DNA of 64,000 nucleotides from Rhizobium hidalgonense (GTDB taxonomy: Bacteria > Pseudomonadota > Alphaproteobacteria > Rhizobiales > Rhizobiaceae). Within the stretch, counting starts at the first letter, position 1. The number at the start of each line of letters is the position of its first letter. Location of the stretch: NCBI RefSeq assembly GCF_002914525.1, contig NZ_LODW01000059.1:248001-312000 (forward strand). Direction: 5' to 3'. Shown here piece after piece: positions 1 through 9,690 of the stretch. Made by a program: the position numbers and the translations under genes. The notes under the pieces were generated by a model. The model worked only from the letters and a program-made list of their open reading frames with translations, was not told where the DNA came from and ran no database searches.

Positions 1-592
<592 letters not shown>

Positions 593-601
593 GGGTGTCG
601 C

Positions 602-1600
602 TCACTTGTTTTTCTTCGGCACGAAGCTCAAAGCCATCTGCCGGAACGTGTTGTTCATCAGAACGGCGGCCATGAGCATCACACCGATAATCAGGTTGGA
701 CCAGTTGCGGTCGATGTTGGTGAAGTAGATGCCCTGGCTTACGACCGCGAAGGTCAGCGCGCCGAGAAAGATCCCGGCGACCGAACCGAAGCCGCCGGTG
801 AGCAGCACGCCGCCCACCACGATCGAGACGACCGTATTGAAGATGTAGTTCATGCCCCCCGAGACCTGCGCGGAATTGAACAGGATGGCGCCGCACATTC
901 CGACGAAGGAGGCGGCCGTGCTCGACAGAACGAAGAGGACGATCCTCAGCCGGTCGGTCGGAATGCCGGCATTGCGTGCGCTGACCTCGTCTCCACCCAT
1001 GGCGACGATCCAGTTGCCGTAGCGGGTCGCGTGCAGCACGAAACCAAAGACCACCGTCAGTGCCAGCCACCACAGGATGATCACCTGGAATTTGCCGTGG
1101 ATGAGGTCGCCGAACACCGTCTTGGCCCAGGCGGGGGCGTTGAGCGGAACCGAAGCGGCCCCGGTCAGGATGACGGATCCGGCCAGCACGAGCCCCTGCA
1201 CCGCCACCAGCGTGCCGAGGGTTATGATCAGCGAGGGCACGCTGGTGCGCACCGCCAGGAGACCGTTGACCAGCCCGACGAGGACGCCGATGGCGAGCAC
1301 GCCGAGCATGCCGATGACGATTGGCAACTCGTAATAGCCCGAGAGAATGGCGATCGTCATCGAGCCCGCCGGGATCATCGCGCCGATCGAGATATCGAGC
1401 TCGCCTGATATCATCAGAAGGCCGACAGGCAGGGCGACGATACCGAGATTGGCGGCGAAATTGACCCAGCTTGCCGCGCCGAAGAGCGTACCGAGGCTGA
1501 CGCCGCCAAAGGCGACATAGAAGACGATCACCGCGACGAAGCTCAACACGGCGCCGAATTCCGGGCGGCGTACGAAGTGTCCAATGGAAAAGCCGTTCAT
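602..1600 (-). CDS. Sugar ABC transporter permease (RbsC/FrcC-like)
   Basis: A protein of 332 aa with about 8-10 hydrophobic segments, of the ribose-type permease family (BPD_transp_2). The family motif region GELDISIGAMIPAG lies near residue 65, and a C-terminal segment reads GGVLLTGGFGSVAGIFLGAL. It forms the inner-membrane channel for a sugar. It sits 10 bp downstream of a second permease gene of the same family and 9 bp upstream of the ATPase, so all three are co-transcribed. Two different permeases suggest a heterodimeric channel. The two share the same layout (for example SARNAGIPTD in both), which points to an old tandem duplication. Confidence 0.92.
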   Translation of the reverse strand: MNGFSIGHFVRRPEFGAVLSFVAVIVFYVAFGGVSLGTLFGAASWVNFAANLGIVALPVGLLMISGELDISIGAMIPAGSMTIAILSGYYELPIVIGMLGVLAIGVLVGLVNGLLAVRTSVPSLIITLGTLVAVQGLVLAGSVILTGAASVPLNAPAWAKTVFGDLIHGKFQVIILWWLALTVVFGFVLHATRYGNWIVAMGGDEVSARNAGIPTDRLRIVLFVLSSTAASFVGMCGAILFNSAQVSGGMNYIFNTVVSIVVGGVLLTGGFGSVAGIFLGALTFAVVSQGIYFTNIDRNWSNLIIGVMLMAAVLMNNTFRQMALSFVPKKNK

Positions 1601-1610
1601 CTCTTCGCCC

Positions 1611-2657
1611 TCACTTCTTCTTTTTCGCGGCGTAGGACATCGCCATCAGCCGGAACTTGTCGTTCATCATCACGGCGAGCAGCAGGAGCGCCCCGATGAT
1701 GACGCTGCCGAGATTCGGGTCTATGCCGGTGAAATAAATGCCCTGATTGACGATCGCGAAGGTGAGCGTGCCGAAGACGATGCCCACCACCGATCCGGCG
1801 CCGCCGGTCAGAAGCACACCGCCGATGACCACGCACATGATTGAATTGAAAATGAAGGATTGCCCGCCGAGCACCTGCGCGCTCTGGTAGACGAGCACTT
1901 GGCTGACGCCGACGAAGGCGGCGGAAAAGCCCGACAGCATATAGAGGGCGATGGTCAGTTTGTCGGTCGGAATACCGGCGTTGCGGGCCGAGACCTTGTC
2001 GCCGCCGAGAGCAAAGATCCAGTTGCCCACGGGCGAGATGTGCAGCAGGCAGAAGAACCCCACCGCAAACAGAATCCACCAAAAGATCGTCACCTGGAAC
2101 ATGCCGCCGATAAAATCGCCGAGGATCGCTTTGACGGTTGGGCTTGGCACCAGCGATACGCCGGTGCTGCCGGCGATCAGCACGGTGAAGCCCAGCGTCA
2201 GGCCCATGACGGCGAACATCGAGCCGATGGTGACGATCAGGGACGGGACGCGGGTGCGGTTGACGAGATAACCGTTGAAAAATCCGACGATGAGCCCGAC
2301 GCCCAGGCCGGCGGAAATCCCGACGATTTCGGGAAAGCCGTAATGGCCGGAAAGGATCGCCACCGTCAGTGATGATGCCGGGATCACCGCGCCGATCGAG
2401 AGGTCCATTTCGCCTGCGATCATCAGGAGCCCGATCGGCAGCGCAACGATGCCGATCTCGGCGGCAACGTTGAGCCAGCTCGCATAGCCCGCAGCGGACA
2501 GGAAGACCTTGCCGCCCAGCAGGGCGAAGAAGACGAACACCGCAATCAAGCCCAGCAACGATCCCGCTTCGGGGCGTCGGGAAAGCTGACCGATGGTCGC
2601 TTTGGCATGGCCGCCCGAAGCAGCCGACGGGGCGAGGACATCGTTTCTCGCGTTCAT
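1611..2657 (-). CDS. Sugar ABC transporter permease (RbsC/FrcC-like), second subunit
   Basis: A protein of 348 aa in the same family as its downstream neighbour. A cytoplasmic N-terminus of about 40 residues is followed by multiple membrane segments, with GEMDLSIGAVIPAS near residue 85 and GGVLLTGGAGSVVGIVFGTL near the end. The ATG at 2657 (MNARNDV) is preferred over the upstream one at 2681 because family homology begins after it; neither start has a strong ribosome binding site. A hairpin-containing gap of about 100 bp separates it from the binding-protein gene upstream. Confidence 0.9.
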   Translation of the reverse strand: MNARNDVLAPSAASGGHAKATIGQLSRRPEAGSLLGLIAVFVFFALLGGKVFLSAAGYASWLNVAAEIGIVALPIGLLMIAGEMDLSIGAVIPASSLTVAILSGHYGFPEIVGISAGLGVGLIVGFFNGYLVNRTRVPSLIVTIGSMFAVMGLTLGFTVLIAGSTGVSLVPSPTVKAILGDFIGGMFQVTIFWWILFAVGFFCLLHISPVGNWIFALGGDKVSARNAGIPTDKLTIALYMLSGFSAAFVGVSQVLVYQSAQVLGGQSFIFNSIMCVVIGGVLLTGGAGSVVGIVFGTLTFAIVNQGIYFTGIDPNLGSVIIGALLLLAVMMNDKFRLMAMSYAAKKKK

Positions 2658-2713
2658 TTGACACCACCAATAAAGCCGCATGACCGGTAAGGGTCGGCGC
2701 TTCTGAAAGAATG

Positions 2714-2744
2714 GAAGCTGCCCGCGTGAGGGGCAGGCAGCTTC
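2714..2744 (-). terminator. Hairpin between binding-protein and permease genes
   Basis: Inverted arms GAAGCTGCC (2714-2722) and GGCAGCTTC (2736-2744) form a perfect 9-bp stem starting 20 bp after the binding-protein stop. There is no U-tract, so it is more likely an mRNA-stabilising or partial-termination element than a full terminator. Confidence 0.6.
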
Positions 2745-2763
2745 ACCACGTTCGGCCGATCCC

Positions 2764-3738
2764 TTACCGGGCGCCGGCCTTCACGCCTGCCAAGGTGGCA
2801 TCGACGTTGGACGCGTCGATGACGCCGGGGCCCGTCAGGATTTCGCGGGTCGGCACGGTGAGGCCGTAATTGACGTTGCCGTTCAGGATTGAAACCGCCA
2901 GATAGCCCTGCAGGTAACCCTGCTGGTCGATCGCACAAAGCTGGCTGCCACTCTTGATGTTGTTCAGAACGGTTTCATCCATGTTCATGCCGCAGACCTT
3001 CACCTGTCCGGCTTTGCCGGCCTGCGTCACGCCGTTGACCGCCGAATTGGTATCGACATTGCCGATCGCGAAGACCGCCTTGATCTCCGGATGCTGCAGC
3101 AGATGCGCCTTCAGCGCCTGTGCCACGGCAGTTGCCGAACCGAATGACGTGGCGGGCAGCGGCAGCGACGAACCGGTGCCGCCCCCTTCGGTCACGCCGT
3201 CGGTCATACCTTTGCAGAAAGATTCGATGTTTGCCGCACCTGGAAGCGTGTTGAGGCAGACGGCGTTCTTCAGGTCATGCTTGGCGAAGTAGCTGCCCGC
3301 AGCCTTGCCGGAGAGATAGTCGTTTGAGCCGACATAGTTCATTGCACCGAGGCGATCGGCGGCTTCGATGCCGCCGGCATTATAGATGATCAGCGGAATT
3401 TTCTTGTCGACGACCGCTTTGAAGGCGGGGTCCATGGCCTCCGGCACCCAGTCCGGGCCGACGATCGCATCGGCGCCCTGGTCGATGGCCTGACGGATCA
3501 GCTCGGCCGCATCGACGCCGAGATTGTCGTAGTTCTGCGGCCCGAGCCAGACGACCTTGCCGCCCTGGGCTTCCGCGACCTTGCCGGCATCCTCGGCGCC
3601 ACGCTTGACGATCGACCAGAACGGATCGTCCGGCTTGCCGCCCACAACGAAAATGTTGGCGGCCATAACGGCCGTGGCAGTGCAGGTCACGATGGCAGCA
3701 GCCGATATGGTTGCCGCGAGGCGGCGTAATCTAGTCAT
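2764..3738 (-). CDS. Sugar ABC transporter substrate-binding protein (RbsB-like, periplasmic)
   Basis: A protein of 324 aa. The N-terminal signal peptide has MTRLRR, then a hydrophobic stretch, with cleavage likely after VMA near residue 26. The mature part is a type I periplasmic-binding fold: NIFVVGGKPDDPFWS at the start, then GADAIVGPDWVPEA, a hinge region near residue 130, and VFAIGNVDTNSAV in the second lobe. It captures the sugar for the two permeases downstream. As first gene of the operon it is divergent from a LacI-type regulator at 3900, which probably controls it. The ligand cannot be read from sequence. Confidence 0.92.
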   Translation of the reverse strand: MTRLRRLAATISAAAIVTCTATAVMAANIFVVGGKPDDPFWSIVKRGAEDAGKVAEAQGGKVVWLGPQNYDNLGVDAAELIRQAIDQGADAIVGPDWVPEAMDPAFKAVVDKKIPLIIYNAGGIEAADRLGAMNYVGSNDYLSGKAAGSYFAKHDLKNAVCLNTLPGAANIESFCKGMTDGVTEGGGTGSSLPLPATSFGSATAVAQALKAHLLQHPEIKAVFAIGNVDTNSAVNGVTQAGKAGQVKVCGMNMDETVLNNIKSGSQLCAIDQQGYLQGYLAVSILNGNVNYGLTVPTREILTGPGVIDASNVDATLAGVKAGAR

Positions 3739-3841
3739 CTCAATCTTCCTCCCGTGGCCCGCCTCCCTGGCGTGGCCGTGAAGAGAAACATATCACCGCT
3801 TGAAATTCTCGAAATGTGAAATCATACTAAACATGCATAAA

Positions 3842-3870
3842 GTATCACAGAGTATCAATCATAATGATAC
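3842..3870. promoter_or_regulatory. Candidate LacI-type operator
   Basis: The 19-bp inverted repeat GTATCAATCATAATGATAC (3852-3870) is preceded 10 bp upstream by a third copy of the half-site GTATCA (3842-3847). The cluster lies in the divergent region between the binding protein and the LacI gene, 30 bp before the regulator's start codon, so it could serve both autoregulation and operon control. Confidence 0.5.
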
Positions 3871-3899
3871 GAACGCTGTGGACGATGGAGGGAATAATC

Positions 3900-4934
3900 A
3901 TGCGGCGGCCAACCATATCCGATCTTGCCAAGGAGGCCGATGTCTCCATTGCGACCGTCAATCGGATCCTGGCCGGCACCGCCTCCGTCAAAGGCACGAC
4001 CGTGCAGCGCGTCCAGGCGGCCGCGGAGCGGATCGGCTTTTACGGCGCCGGGGCAATCGAGGACCGGCTGCGGAAGTCGGCGCCGAAATACCGGCTTGGC
4101 TTTCTGCTGCAGCAATCCAGCCGCGAGCTCTACCAGCTCTTCGGCAAGAAGATTGTCGAGGCGTGCCGCGCCAGGCGCGATGAAGTCATCGAGCCGGTGG
4201 TCGATTTCGTGGATCTGCTGACGCCGGAGAATATTGCCGGCCGGCTCAAGGCGCTCGGCGCAAATTGTGACGCCGTCGCCGTGGTCGCCGCCGATCACCC
4301 GGTGATCGCCCAGGCCATCCGCGATTTGCACGACAAGGGCAAGCCGGTCATTGCCTATATTACCGACCAATCCGCCCGCGAACGGGCCGCTTATGTCGGC
4401 GCCGACAATTGGAAAATGGGGCGGACGGCGGCATGGCTGATCTCGAACATGACCCACGGACCGGGGCGGATTGCCGTCTTCATCGGCAACCACCGTTACC
4501 AGTGTCAGGACGTCTCCGATGCCAGCTTCCGCTCCTATGTGCGCGAACACGCGCCGCATCTGACCATCGAGGACAGCCGTCCCACGCATGAGGAGCCGAA
4601 CGAGGCCTACCGGATGGTCAAGGAATTACTGGCGACGACGGATGACCTCACCGGCATCCTGATCGTCGGCGGCGGCATTTCCGGGGTCTTGCGGGCGCTG
4701 AGGGAAGTGCCGCAGGAGCGGCGCCGCAGCATCCGCCTCGTCTGCCGGGACATTGGCCCGGAGACGCGAAAAGGCCTGTCAGAGGGGATGATTACCGCGG
4801 CTCTCTGCCATCCGCTAGAACAGACGTCCACGGCGCTGGTCGAGACGATGATCGAAACGATCACGCAGGGTGCCTCGGGCGGCACTATCCAGCGGACCAT
4901 TACTTTCGAAATCGTGACGCCCGAGAATATCTGA
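3900..4934 (+). CDS. LacI-family transcriptional regulator
   Basis: A protein of 344 aa. The helix-turn-helix at residues 1-25 (TISDLAKEADVSIATVNRIL) carries a LacI-type hinge helix, followed by a periplasmic-binding-like effector domain (YRLGFLLQQSSRELYQLF onward; IGNHRYQCQDVSDASFR; GILIVGGGISGVLRAL). The start at 3900 is chosen because a GGAGG lies about 9 bp upstream and the HTH begins there. It is divergent from the sugar importer at 1-3738 and probably represses it until a sugar binds. ATVNRIL instead of the usual TVSRVL matches the LacI subgroup beside RbsB-type importers. Confidence 0.9.
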   Translation: MRRPTISDLAKEADVSIATVNRILAGTASVKGTTVQRVQAAAERIGFYGAGAIEDRLRKSAPKYRLGFLLQQSSRELYQLFGKKIVEACRARRDEVIEPVVDFVDLLTPENIAGRLKALGANCDAVAVVAADHPVIAQAIRDLHDKGKPVIAYITDQSARERAAYVGADNWKMGRTAAWLISNMTHGPGRIAVFIGNHRYQCQDVSDASFRSYVREHAPHLTIEDSRPTHEEPNEAYRMVKELLATTDDLTGILIVGGGISGVLRALREVPQERRRSIRLVCRDIGPETRKGLSEGMITAALCHPLEQTSTALVETMIETITQGASGGTIQRTITFEIVTPENI

Positions 4935-5006
4935 GATGACAGCCGCAGCGTTCGCCGCGACTGGAAAGCTGGCCCGGGCTTATCAAGGGCCGATCCGCGC
5001 GGCGTC

Positions 5007-5681
5007 TCAGATGTCGACGACAAGGCCCTTGGCTTTCAGCACCGGTGCCAGATTGCTGACCTCGATGACCGATTTGCCCGCCTTGTAGGCGGCGATATAG
5101 CCGGCTTCGGCATCTTCGCGAGCCTGCGAAAGCCGGGCGGCTTCCTGCGCTTCCTGCCTGCGCACCACCACCAGTCCGTCGGCGTCGCCGACGATGATGT
5201 CGCCCGGATTGATGGTTTCGCCGCCGACGATGATCGGGTCGTTCACCGCCGCAATGGTTTCCTTCACCGTGCCCTTGATGCAGACGCTGAGCGAGAAGAC
5301 GGGGAAACCGAGTTCTCTGAGCTGCAGCGTGTCGCGTACGCCGGTGTCGGTGACGAGGCCGCCGATGCCTTTGGCAATGCAGGCATTGGCGAGTACATCG
5401 CCGAAGGATCCTGCTTCCTCGTACTCGCCCGCCGAGACAACGATGATATCGCCGGGCTTCGCGTAGTTGATGGCGAGCTGCAGCATGATGTTGTCGCGCG
5501 GCGCGCATTTGACCGTGAATGCCGGACCGCACAGTTTCATGCGGTAGTCGACGGGCTTGAGGCGCGAGGAAAGCGCGCCGCGGCGTCCCTGGGCCTCGTG
5601 GATCGTCGCCGGCGAAAATTTCGAAACGGCCTCGATGTCAGCTTTGCTGGGCCGTTCAGCGATGTCTTTTATATGAATCAT
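5007..5681 (-). CDS. RraA-family / 4-hydroxy-4-methyl-2-oxoglutarate aldolase-like protein
   Basis: A protein of 224 aa covering the whole RraA-like fold. Visible markers are VVSAGEYEEAGSFGDVLANA, the GLVTDTGVRDT loop with its conserved Arg-Asp pair, and GDADGLVVV near residue 180. In this family those residues bind a divalent metal and the 2-oxo-acid substrate of retro-aldol or decarboxylase reactions; others inhibit RNase E. An enzyme is more likely here because of its place at the end of an amino/keto-acid transport operon. The ATG at 5681 (MIHIKDIAERP) is preferred over the upstream one at 5714. Confidence 0.85.
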   Translation of the reverse strand: MIHIKDIAERPSKADIEAVSKFSPATIHEAQGRRGALSSRLKPVDYRMKLCGPAFTVKCAPRDNIMLQLAINYAKPGDIIVVSAGEYEEAGSFGDVLANACIAKGIGGLVTDTGVRDTLQLRELGFPVFSLSVCIKGTVKETIAAVNDPIIVGGETINPGDIIVGDADGLVVVRRQEAQEAARLSQAREDAEAGYIAAYKAGKSVIEVSNLAPVLKAKGLVVDI

Positions 5682-5702
5682 GGGTGCCTCACATCGTTGG
5701 TA

Positions 5703-5725
5703 GACGGCGGGCAAATCCCGCCGTC
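5703..5725 (-). terminator. Hairpin after amino-acid binding-protein gene
   Basis: Perfect 9-bp arms GACGGCGGG and CCCGCCGTC flank a 5-nt loop, in the 88-bp gap between the binding protein (stop at 5770) and the RraA-like gene. No run of U follows on the minus transcript, so full termination is uncertain. Confidence 0.5.
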
Positions 5726-5769
5726 TTATCTCGGTTGAATGTCTTCGGGAGGTTCCGAGACCGGTCGGT

Positions 5770-6606
5770 CTACGGGATCGGGTCGAATTTCAGCTGCGCG
5801 AGCGGCACGACTTTGTCGGTGCGGGTCATCTTGTACTCGGTGTTCGGGCCGAGCCACTTGTCCCAGATCTTGTTGATGTCGCCTGAAGCGTCGAGCTTGT
5901 GCAGGATTTCGTTGATCTTGGCCGTCAGCGCCGGCTGATCCTTGGCCATGCCGATGCCGATCGGCTGGTAGAGCATCGGCTCCTCGATCATCCGCATTTC
6001 CTTGCCCTTGCTCTTCGATTCATTGACGAACTTGGTCGTCGTCATGGTGTTGGCGACCATGCCGCGCGCCTTGCCCTGCTGGACGGCGAGGTAGGCCGAG
6101 GCGGTATCCTGGAAGGTCAGCGGGTCGGATTTGTTCAGCTTGATCGACATTTCCGAGGTCGAGCCCTTGGTCGAGGCGATGCGCTGGCCTGCATAATCGG
6201 CCTTCGACTTGCCGGCATCGTCGGCCGGCACGATCAGCATCTCCTTGGCGAGATAATAGGGATCGCTGAACTGGATCTGCTCGGCGCGGCTCAGCGTATA
6301 GGCAAGGTTGGCAACGGTGATGTCGACCCGGCCGAGCTTGACCTCCGGCACGCGGGCTTCGACCGAAACCGGCTTGATCTCGGCCTTGACGCCCAATTCC
6401 TTGGCGATGGCGCCGCAGAGATCGACGTCGAAGCCGGCCATTTCGCGGGTCTTCGGATCCGGCGAAGCGAAGGGAGGAACGTCGGCGAACGTCGCGCAGC
6501 GCAGGGTCTTGGCCGACATGATGGTGTCGAGCTGATCGGCTTTCGCGGGCAAGGCGGCTGCCATGCCGGCGAATGCGACGGTGAGGCTTAGGTATTTCCA
6601 CTTCAT
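5770..6606 (-). CDS. Polar amino-acid ABC transporter substrate-binding protein
   Basis: A protein of 278 aa with a signal peptide (MKWKYLSLTVAFAG, cleavage near ALPAKA). The SBP family 3 fold follows: TLRCATFADVPPFASPD at the start of the mature protein, MAGFDVDLCGAIAKELG, and GRVDITVANLAYTLSR typical of Cys/Gln/Arg-type receptors. It is periplasmic. Unusually, the receptor is encoded after the permeases and ATPase (32 bp behind the ATPase stop). It is last or next to last in the operon, depending on whether the RraA-like gene is co-transcribed. Confidence 0.92.
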   Translation of the reverse strand: MKWKYLSLTVAFAGMAAALPAKADQLDTIMSAKTLRCATFADVPPFASPDPKTREMAGFDVDLCGAIAKELGVKAEIKPVSVEARVPEVKLGRVDITVANLAYTLSRAEQIQFSDPYYLAKEMLIVPADDAGKSKADYAGQRIASTKGSTSEMSIKLNKSDPLTFQDTASAYLAVQQGKARGMVANTMTTTKFVNESKSKGKEMRMIEEPMLYQPIGIGMAKDQPALTAKINEILHKLDASGDINKIWDKWLGPNTEYKMTRTDKVVPLAQLKFDPIP

Positions 6607-6638
6607 TGCTGTTCTCCTTTGTTTTTAATGGTTAGGTA

Positions 6639-7403
6639 TCAATGCCTGAGATCAGCGAGGAACCGCTGAGCCCGGGGATGGGTCGGATTGCTGAAGAAGT
6701 CCTCGGGGCTCGCCGTTTCGATGATCTGGCCGGCATCGATGAACCAGATCCGGTCGGCGACATCGCGGGCGAAACCCATTTCGTGGGTGACGCAGAGCAT
6801 GGTCATACCTTCGGACGCCAAGCTCTTCATGACGGCGAGCACCTCCCCGACCATTTCGGGATCGAGCGCGCTCGTCGGTTCGTCGAACAGCATCACCGGC
6901 GGATCCATGGCGAGGGCACGGGCGATCGCCACCCGCTGCTGCTGGCCGCCCGACAGCTGGCCGGGATAGGCCCGGGCCTTGTCGGCAAGCCCGACACGAT
7001 CGAGGAGCTTGAGCGCCTTTTCGTGTGCGACATCGGGCGCCACGCCCTTCACCCGGATCGGCGACATCGATACGTTTTCGGCGACCGAAAGATGCGGAAA
7101 CAGGTTGAAGTTCTGGAAGACGAAGCCGATCCGGCTGCGCATCGCGTTGAGTTGCCTCGCCCGCATCGAGGCGTGAATGTTTTGCCCGTCGAGCGCGATC
7201 GACCCGCTGTTGATCTCCTCGAGGCGATTGATCGTGCGGATCAGCGTCGATTTTCCCGAGCCGGACGGTCCGCAGATGACCACGACCTCGCCGCGCGCCA
7301 CCTCAGCATCGATGTCCTTCAGGACCGGATAGTCGCCGTAGCTCTTGCAGACCTGCGAAAGCCGGATCGTCTGCGATTCCTGCGTTGAAACGGACATGGT
7401 CAT
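6639..7403 (-). CDS. Polar amino-acid ABC transporter ATP-binding protein
   Basis: A protein of 254 aa of the GlnQ/HisP family. Walker A GPSGSGKS is at residues 45-52, signature LSGGQQQR at 150-157, Walker B MLFDEP at 171-176, and the H-loop at CVTHEMGFA. The start at 7403 is chosen because ATGA overlaps the stop of the upstream permease, a sign of translational coupling; a second ATG two codons later is possible. It energises the two permeases encoded immediately upstream. Confidence 0.95.
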   Translation of the reverse strand: MTMSVSTQESQTIRLSQVCKSYGDYPVLKDIDAEVARGEVVVICGPSGSGKSTLIRTINRLEEINSGSIALDGQNIHASMRARQLNAMRSRIGFVFQNFNLFPHLSVAENVSMSPIRVKGVAPDVAHEKALKLLDRVGLADKARAYPGQLSGGQQQRVAIARALAMDPPVMLFDEPTSALDPEMVGEVLAVMKSLASEGMTMLCVTHEMGFARDVADRIWFIDAGQIIETASPEDFFSNPTHPRAQRFLADLRH

Positions 7404-8155
7404 AGCTGCTCCGATACGATTTTCGACGGCGTGACCACGGCGGCGGAGACGTTGAGAAGTCCCGCACGCCGCCGCGTGATGCGCCGCTCGAGGCGATTTG
7501 CGAAGTAGGTCAGCGTCCAGCAGATGGCGAAGTAGACGATCGCCAGGATGAGGAAGACCTGGAAGGGCTGCGTCAGCAGCTGGTTGTTGACCTGGCTTGC
7601 GGCAAAGGTCAGGTCCGGCACGTTGATCACGTAACCGAGCGTCGTATCCTTGATCGTCGAGACGAAGGTCGAGAGGATGCTCGGGATCATGTTGTAGAGC
7701 GCCTGCGGCAGGATGATGTAGCGCATCGCGCCGATATAGCTGTGGCCAAGCGCCCGCGCCGCATCCATCTGGCCGGGACCGAGCGCGACGATGCCGGCTC
7801 TGACGACTTCGCTCAAAAACGCGCTCTGATAGACCACGAGCGTCGTCAGCATGGTGACGAAGCTCGGCACGTCGGCGCCGGTCAGCAGCGGAACCAGGAA
7901 ATAGCTCCACAGGATGAGCATCAAGAGCGGCACGCCCCTGGTGAAATAGACAAGAGCGGTGACCGGCGAGCGCAGCAGCGGCGATTTGGAGAGCCGCGCC
8001 ATTGCAAACAGGATGCTAATCGGAAAGGCGAGAGCGATGCTGAGCGCCGACAGGATCAGCGTATTGGCGAGCCCGCCGAGCGGTCCGTTCGGATATTGGC
8101 CGATCAGGAGCAGCAGCCAGTAGTCGCGGACGATGGCGATCATGTCCTGGATCAT
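7400..8155 (-). CDS. Polar amino-acid ABC transporter permease (HisM/GlnP-like)
   Basis: A protein of 251 aa. The five-helix HEQRO-type permease has the family segment ALGPGQMDAARALGHSYIGA, which contacts the ATPase, near residue 135. It ends in a basic cytoplasmic tail (ERRITRRRAG). ATGA overlaps occur at both ends: with the preceding permease (8152-8155) and the following ATPase (7400-7403). Confidence 0.94.
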   Translation of the reverse strand: MIQDMIAIVRDYWLLLLIGQYPNGPLGGLANTLILSALSIALAFPISILFAMARLSKSPLLRSPVTALVYFTRGVPLLMLILWSYFLVPLLTGADVPSFVTMLTTLVVYQSAFLSEVVRAGIVALGPGQMDAARALGHSYIGAMRYIILPQALYNMIPSILSTFVSTIKDTTLGYVINVPDLTFAASQVNNQLLTQPFQVFLILAIVYFAICWTLTYFANRLERRITRRRAGLLNVSAAVVTPSKIVSEQL

Positions 8156-8859
8156 GCACGCGCACTCCTGGCAGGATCGGCGCGCATCGACAGATAGGCG
8201 CCGATGCTCATGATCACGAGCGAGAAGAAGAGGTAGAGAACCGTGCCGATCAGGTAGATCTCGAAGGTACGGAAGCTGAGGTTTTCGATTTCCTTGACGG
8301 CATGCGTCAGTTCCGACGCGCCGATGACCACGGCGAGACTGCTGTTCTTGAACAGGGAGACGCTGTGATTGATGAGCGGCGGCAGCGCGTTGCGCACGCC
8401 CTGCGGCATGATGACGAAACGCATCGCCGAGACGTAACCATGGCCGAGAGCGCGGGCTGCCTCCATCTGGCCGGGACCGACCGAGCGCACGCCGGAACGA
8501 AGATCTTCGCTGAAATAGGCTGCCTGGCAGAGCCCGAGCCCGATCACCGCAAAGATCGCCTCGGCATTATGACTTGCGAGCCATGTCGCGACCCCGTTCG
8601 GCATCAGGGTGAAAATCCCGAAGTACCAGAGCATCAGCTGCACCAGCGTCGGGACGTTGCGGTGGTAGGATACGTAAGCGGCGACCAACGGATCGCCGAA
8701 ACGAAAGGGCGACAGGCGTATACCGAGCAGCAGAAGTGCGAGCGCCATCGCCAATGACCAGGATCCGGCATAGATGATGAAGGTCATCTCGATGCCATGC
8801 AGCAGCATGGCAGCATATTCGGGATTTCCGAGGATTGCCGAAAGGTCGAAGCCGCTCAC
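8152..8859 (-). CDS. Polar amino-acid ABC transporter permease (HisQ/GlnP-like)
   Basis: A protein of 235 aa that pairs with the next gene to form the channel. SVGPGQMEAARALGHGYVSA near residue 125 is the EAA-type loop, and five membrane helices are visible. The start codon is GTG at 8859, which overlaps the stop of the dehydrogenase gene (GTGA), so the importer is transcribed from the promoter in front of that dehydrogenase. Confidence 0.94.
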   Translation of the reverse strand: MSGFDLSAILGNPEYAAMLLHGIEMTFIIYAGSWSLAMALALLLLGIRLSPFRFGDPLVAAYVSYHRNVPTLVQLMLWYFGIFTLMPNGVATWLASHNAEAIFAVIGLGLCQAAYFSEDLRSGVRSVGPGQMEAARALGHGYVSAMRFVIMPQGVRNALPPLINHSVSLFKNSSLAVVIGASELTHAVKEIENLSFRTFEIYLIGTVLYLFFSLVIMSIGAYLSMRADPARSARA

Positions 8860-9629
8860 CGCGTTGGCTCCCCGGACGGATCCGTATTCGACTGCGGCCG
8901 TGCGGTCTGCAGGCCGCCCATGACCTGCAGCGTCGGCGTGATCTCCATATGGCCGATATTGACGGCGACGGGAGCCGATATGGCGAAAGCGATCGCGTCG
9001 GCGATATCGGTGGCCTGCGGCAGCTCGAACCCGTCGATGAACCGTTCCCGAATGCTCGGATCATCGCCGTGGACGTGGTTGAAAATGTCCGTGGCGACCC
9101 GGCCGGGGCAAATTTCCGTGACCCGCACCCGCTTGCCGAAAGCATCGATGCGCAGTTGGTTGGACAGCATGCTCACCGCAGCCTTGGTGGCGTGGTAGGA
9201 CGAGTTGCCGCCGAAATTATAGGCTCCGGCGATCGACGAGATGTTGATGACGTGGCCGCGGTCGCGCGCCACCATGCCCGGCACGACCAGACGGCAGATG
9301 TGCAGAACGGCCCGCAGATTGACGTCGACGATGAGATCGATATCGCCCTCGTCGGCTTCCAGGAACTTCTTCGGCCGGTCGACGCCAGCATTGTTGACGA
9401 GAATGTCGAACTCCACCCGGCCGGCGAGCGCGGCGATCGCCGGCCGGTCGGTCACATCGATAGCATGGGCAATGCAGCCCGTGCGTTCGGCCAGCTGTTG
9501 CAGCGCTTCAGCGCTGCGGGCAACGGCATGGACCTCGATATTCTCCCGGCGGAGCCGCTCAACCACGGCTGCGCCGATCCCGGAGGATGCGCCGGTCACC
9601 AGTGCGGTCTTGTAGTCGGAGAATGGCAT
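8856..9629 (-). CDS. Short-chain dehydrogenase/reductase (SDR)
   Basis: A protein of 257 aa of the classical SDR fold. TGASSGIGAAVVERL (residues 12-26) is the NAD(P) glycine motif and NNAGVDRP lies near residue 85. The catalytic Ser is in ISSIAGAYNF, the Tyr-Lys pair in SYHATKAAV, and PGRVATDIF follows. It resembles serine/3-hydroxy-acid (YdfG-like) dehydrogenases. As first gene of the operon with an amino-acid importer, it may oxidise the imported hydroxy amino acid or a product of it; this is inference. It is divergent from a LysR gene. Confidence 0.9.
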   Translation of the reverse strand: MPFSDYKTALVTGASSGIGAAVVERLRRENIEVHAVARSAEALQQLAERTGCIAHAIDVTDRPAIAALAGRVEFDILVNNAGVDRPKKFLEADEGDIDLIVDVNLRAVLHICRLVVPGMVARDRGHVINISSIAGAYNFGGNSSYHATKAAVSMLSNQLRIDAFGKRVRVTEICPGRVATDIFNHVHGDDPSIRERFIDGFELPQATDIADAIAFAISAPVAVNIGHMEITPTLQVMGGLQTARPQSNTDPSGEPTR

Positions 9630-9690
9630 TGTCGTTCCCTTGTTGTTGATGGAGACAGTAGCGAAGCTTTAACCCCTTGCCTAAGACCGA

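Noticed and set aside
1597..2670. 357-codon minus frame overlapping the second permease
   Set aside because: Arginine-rich shifted frame of the permease gene, without membrane helices.
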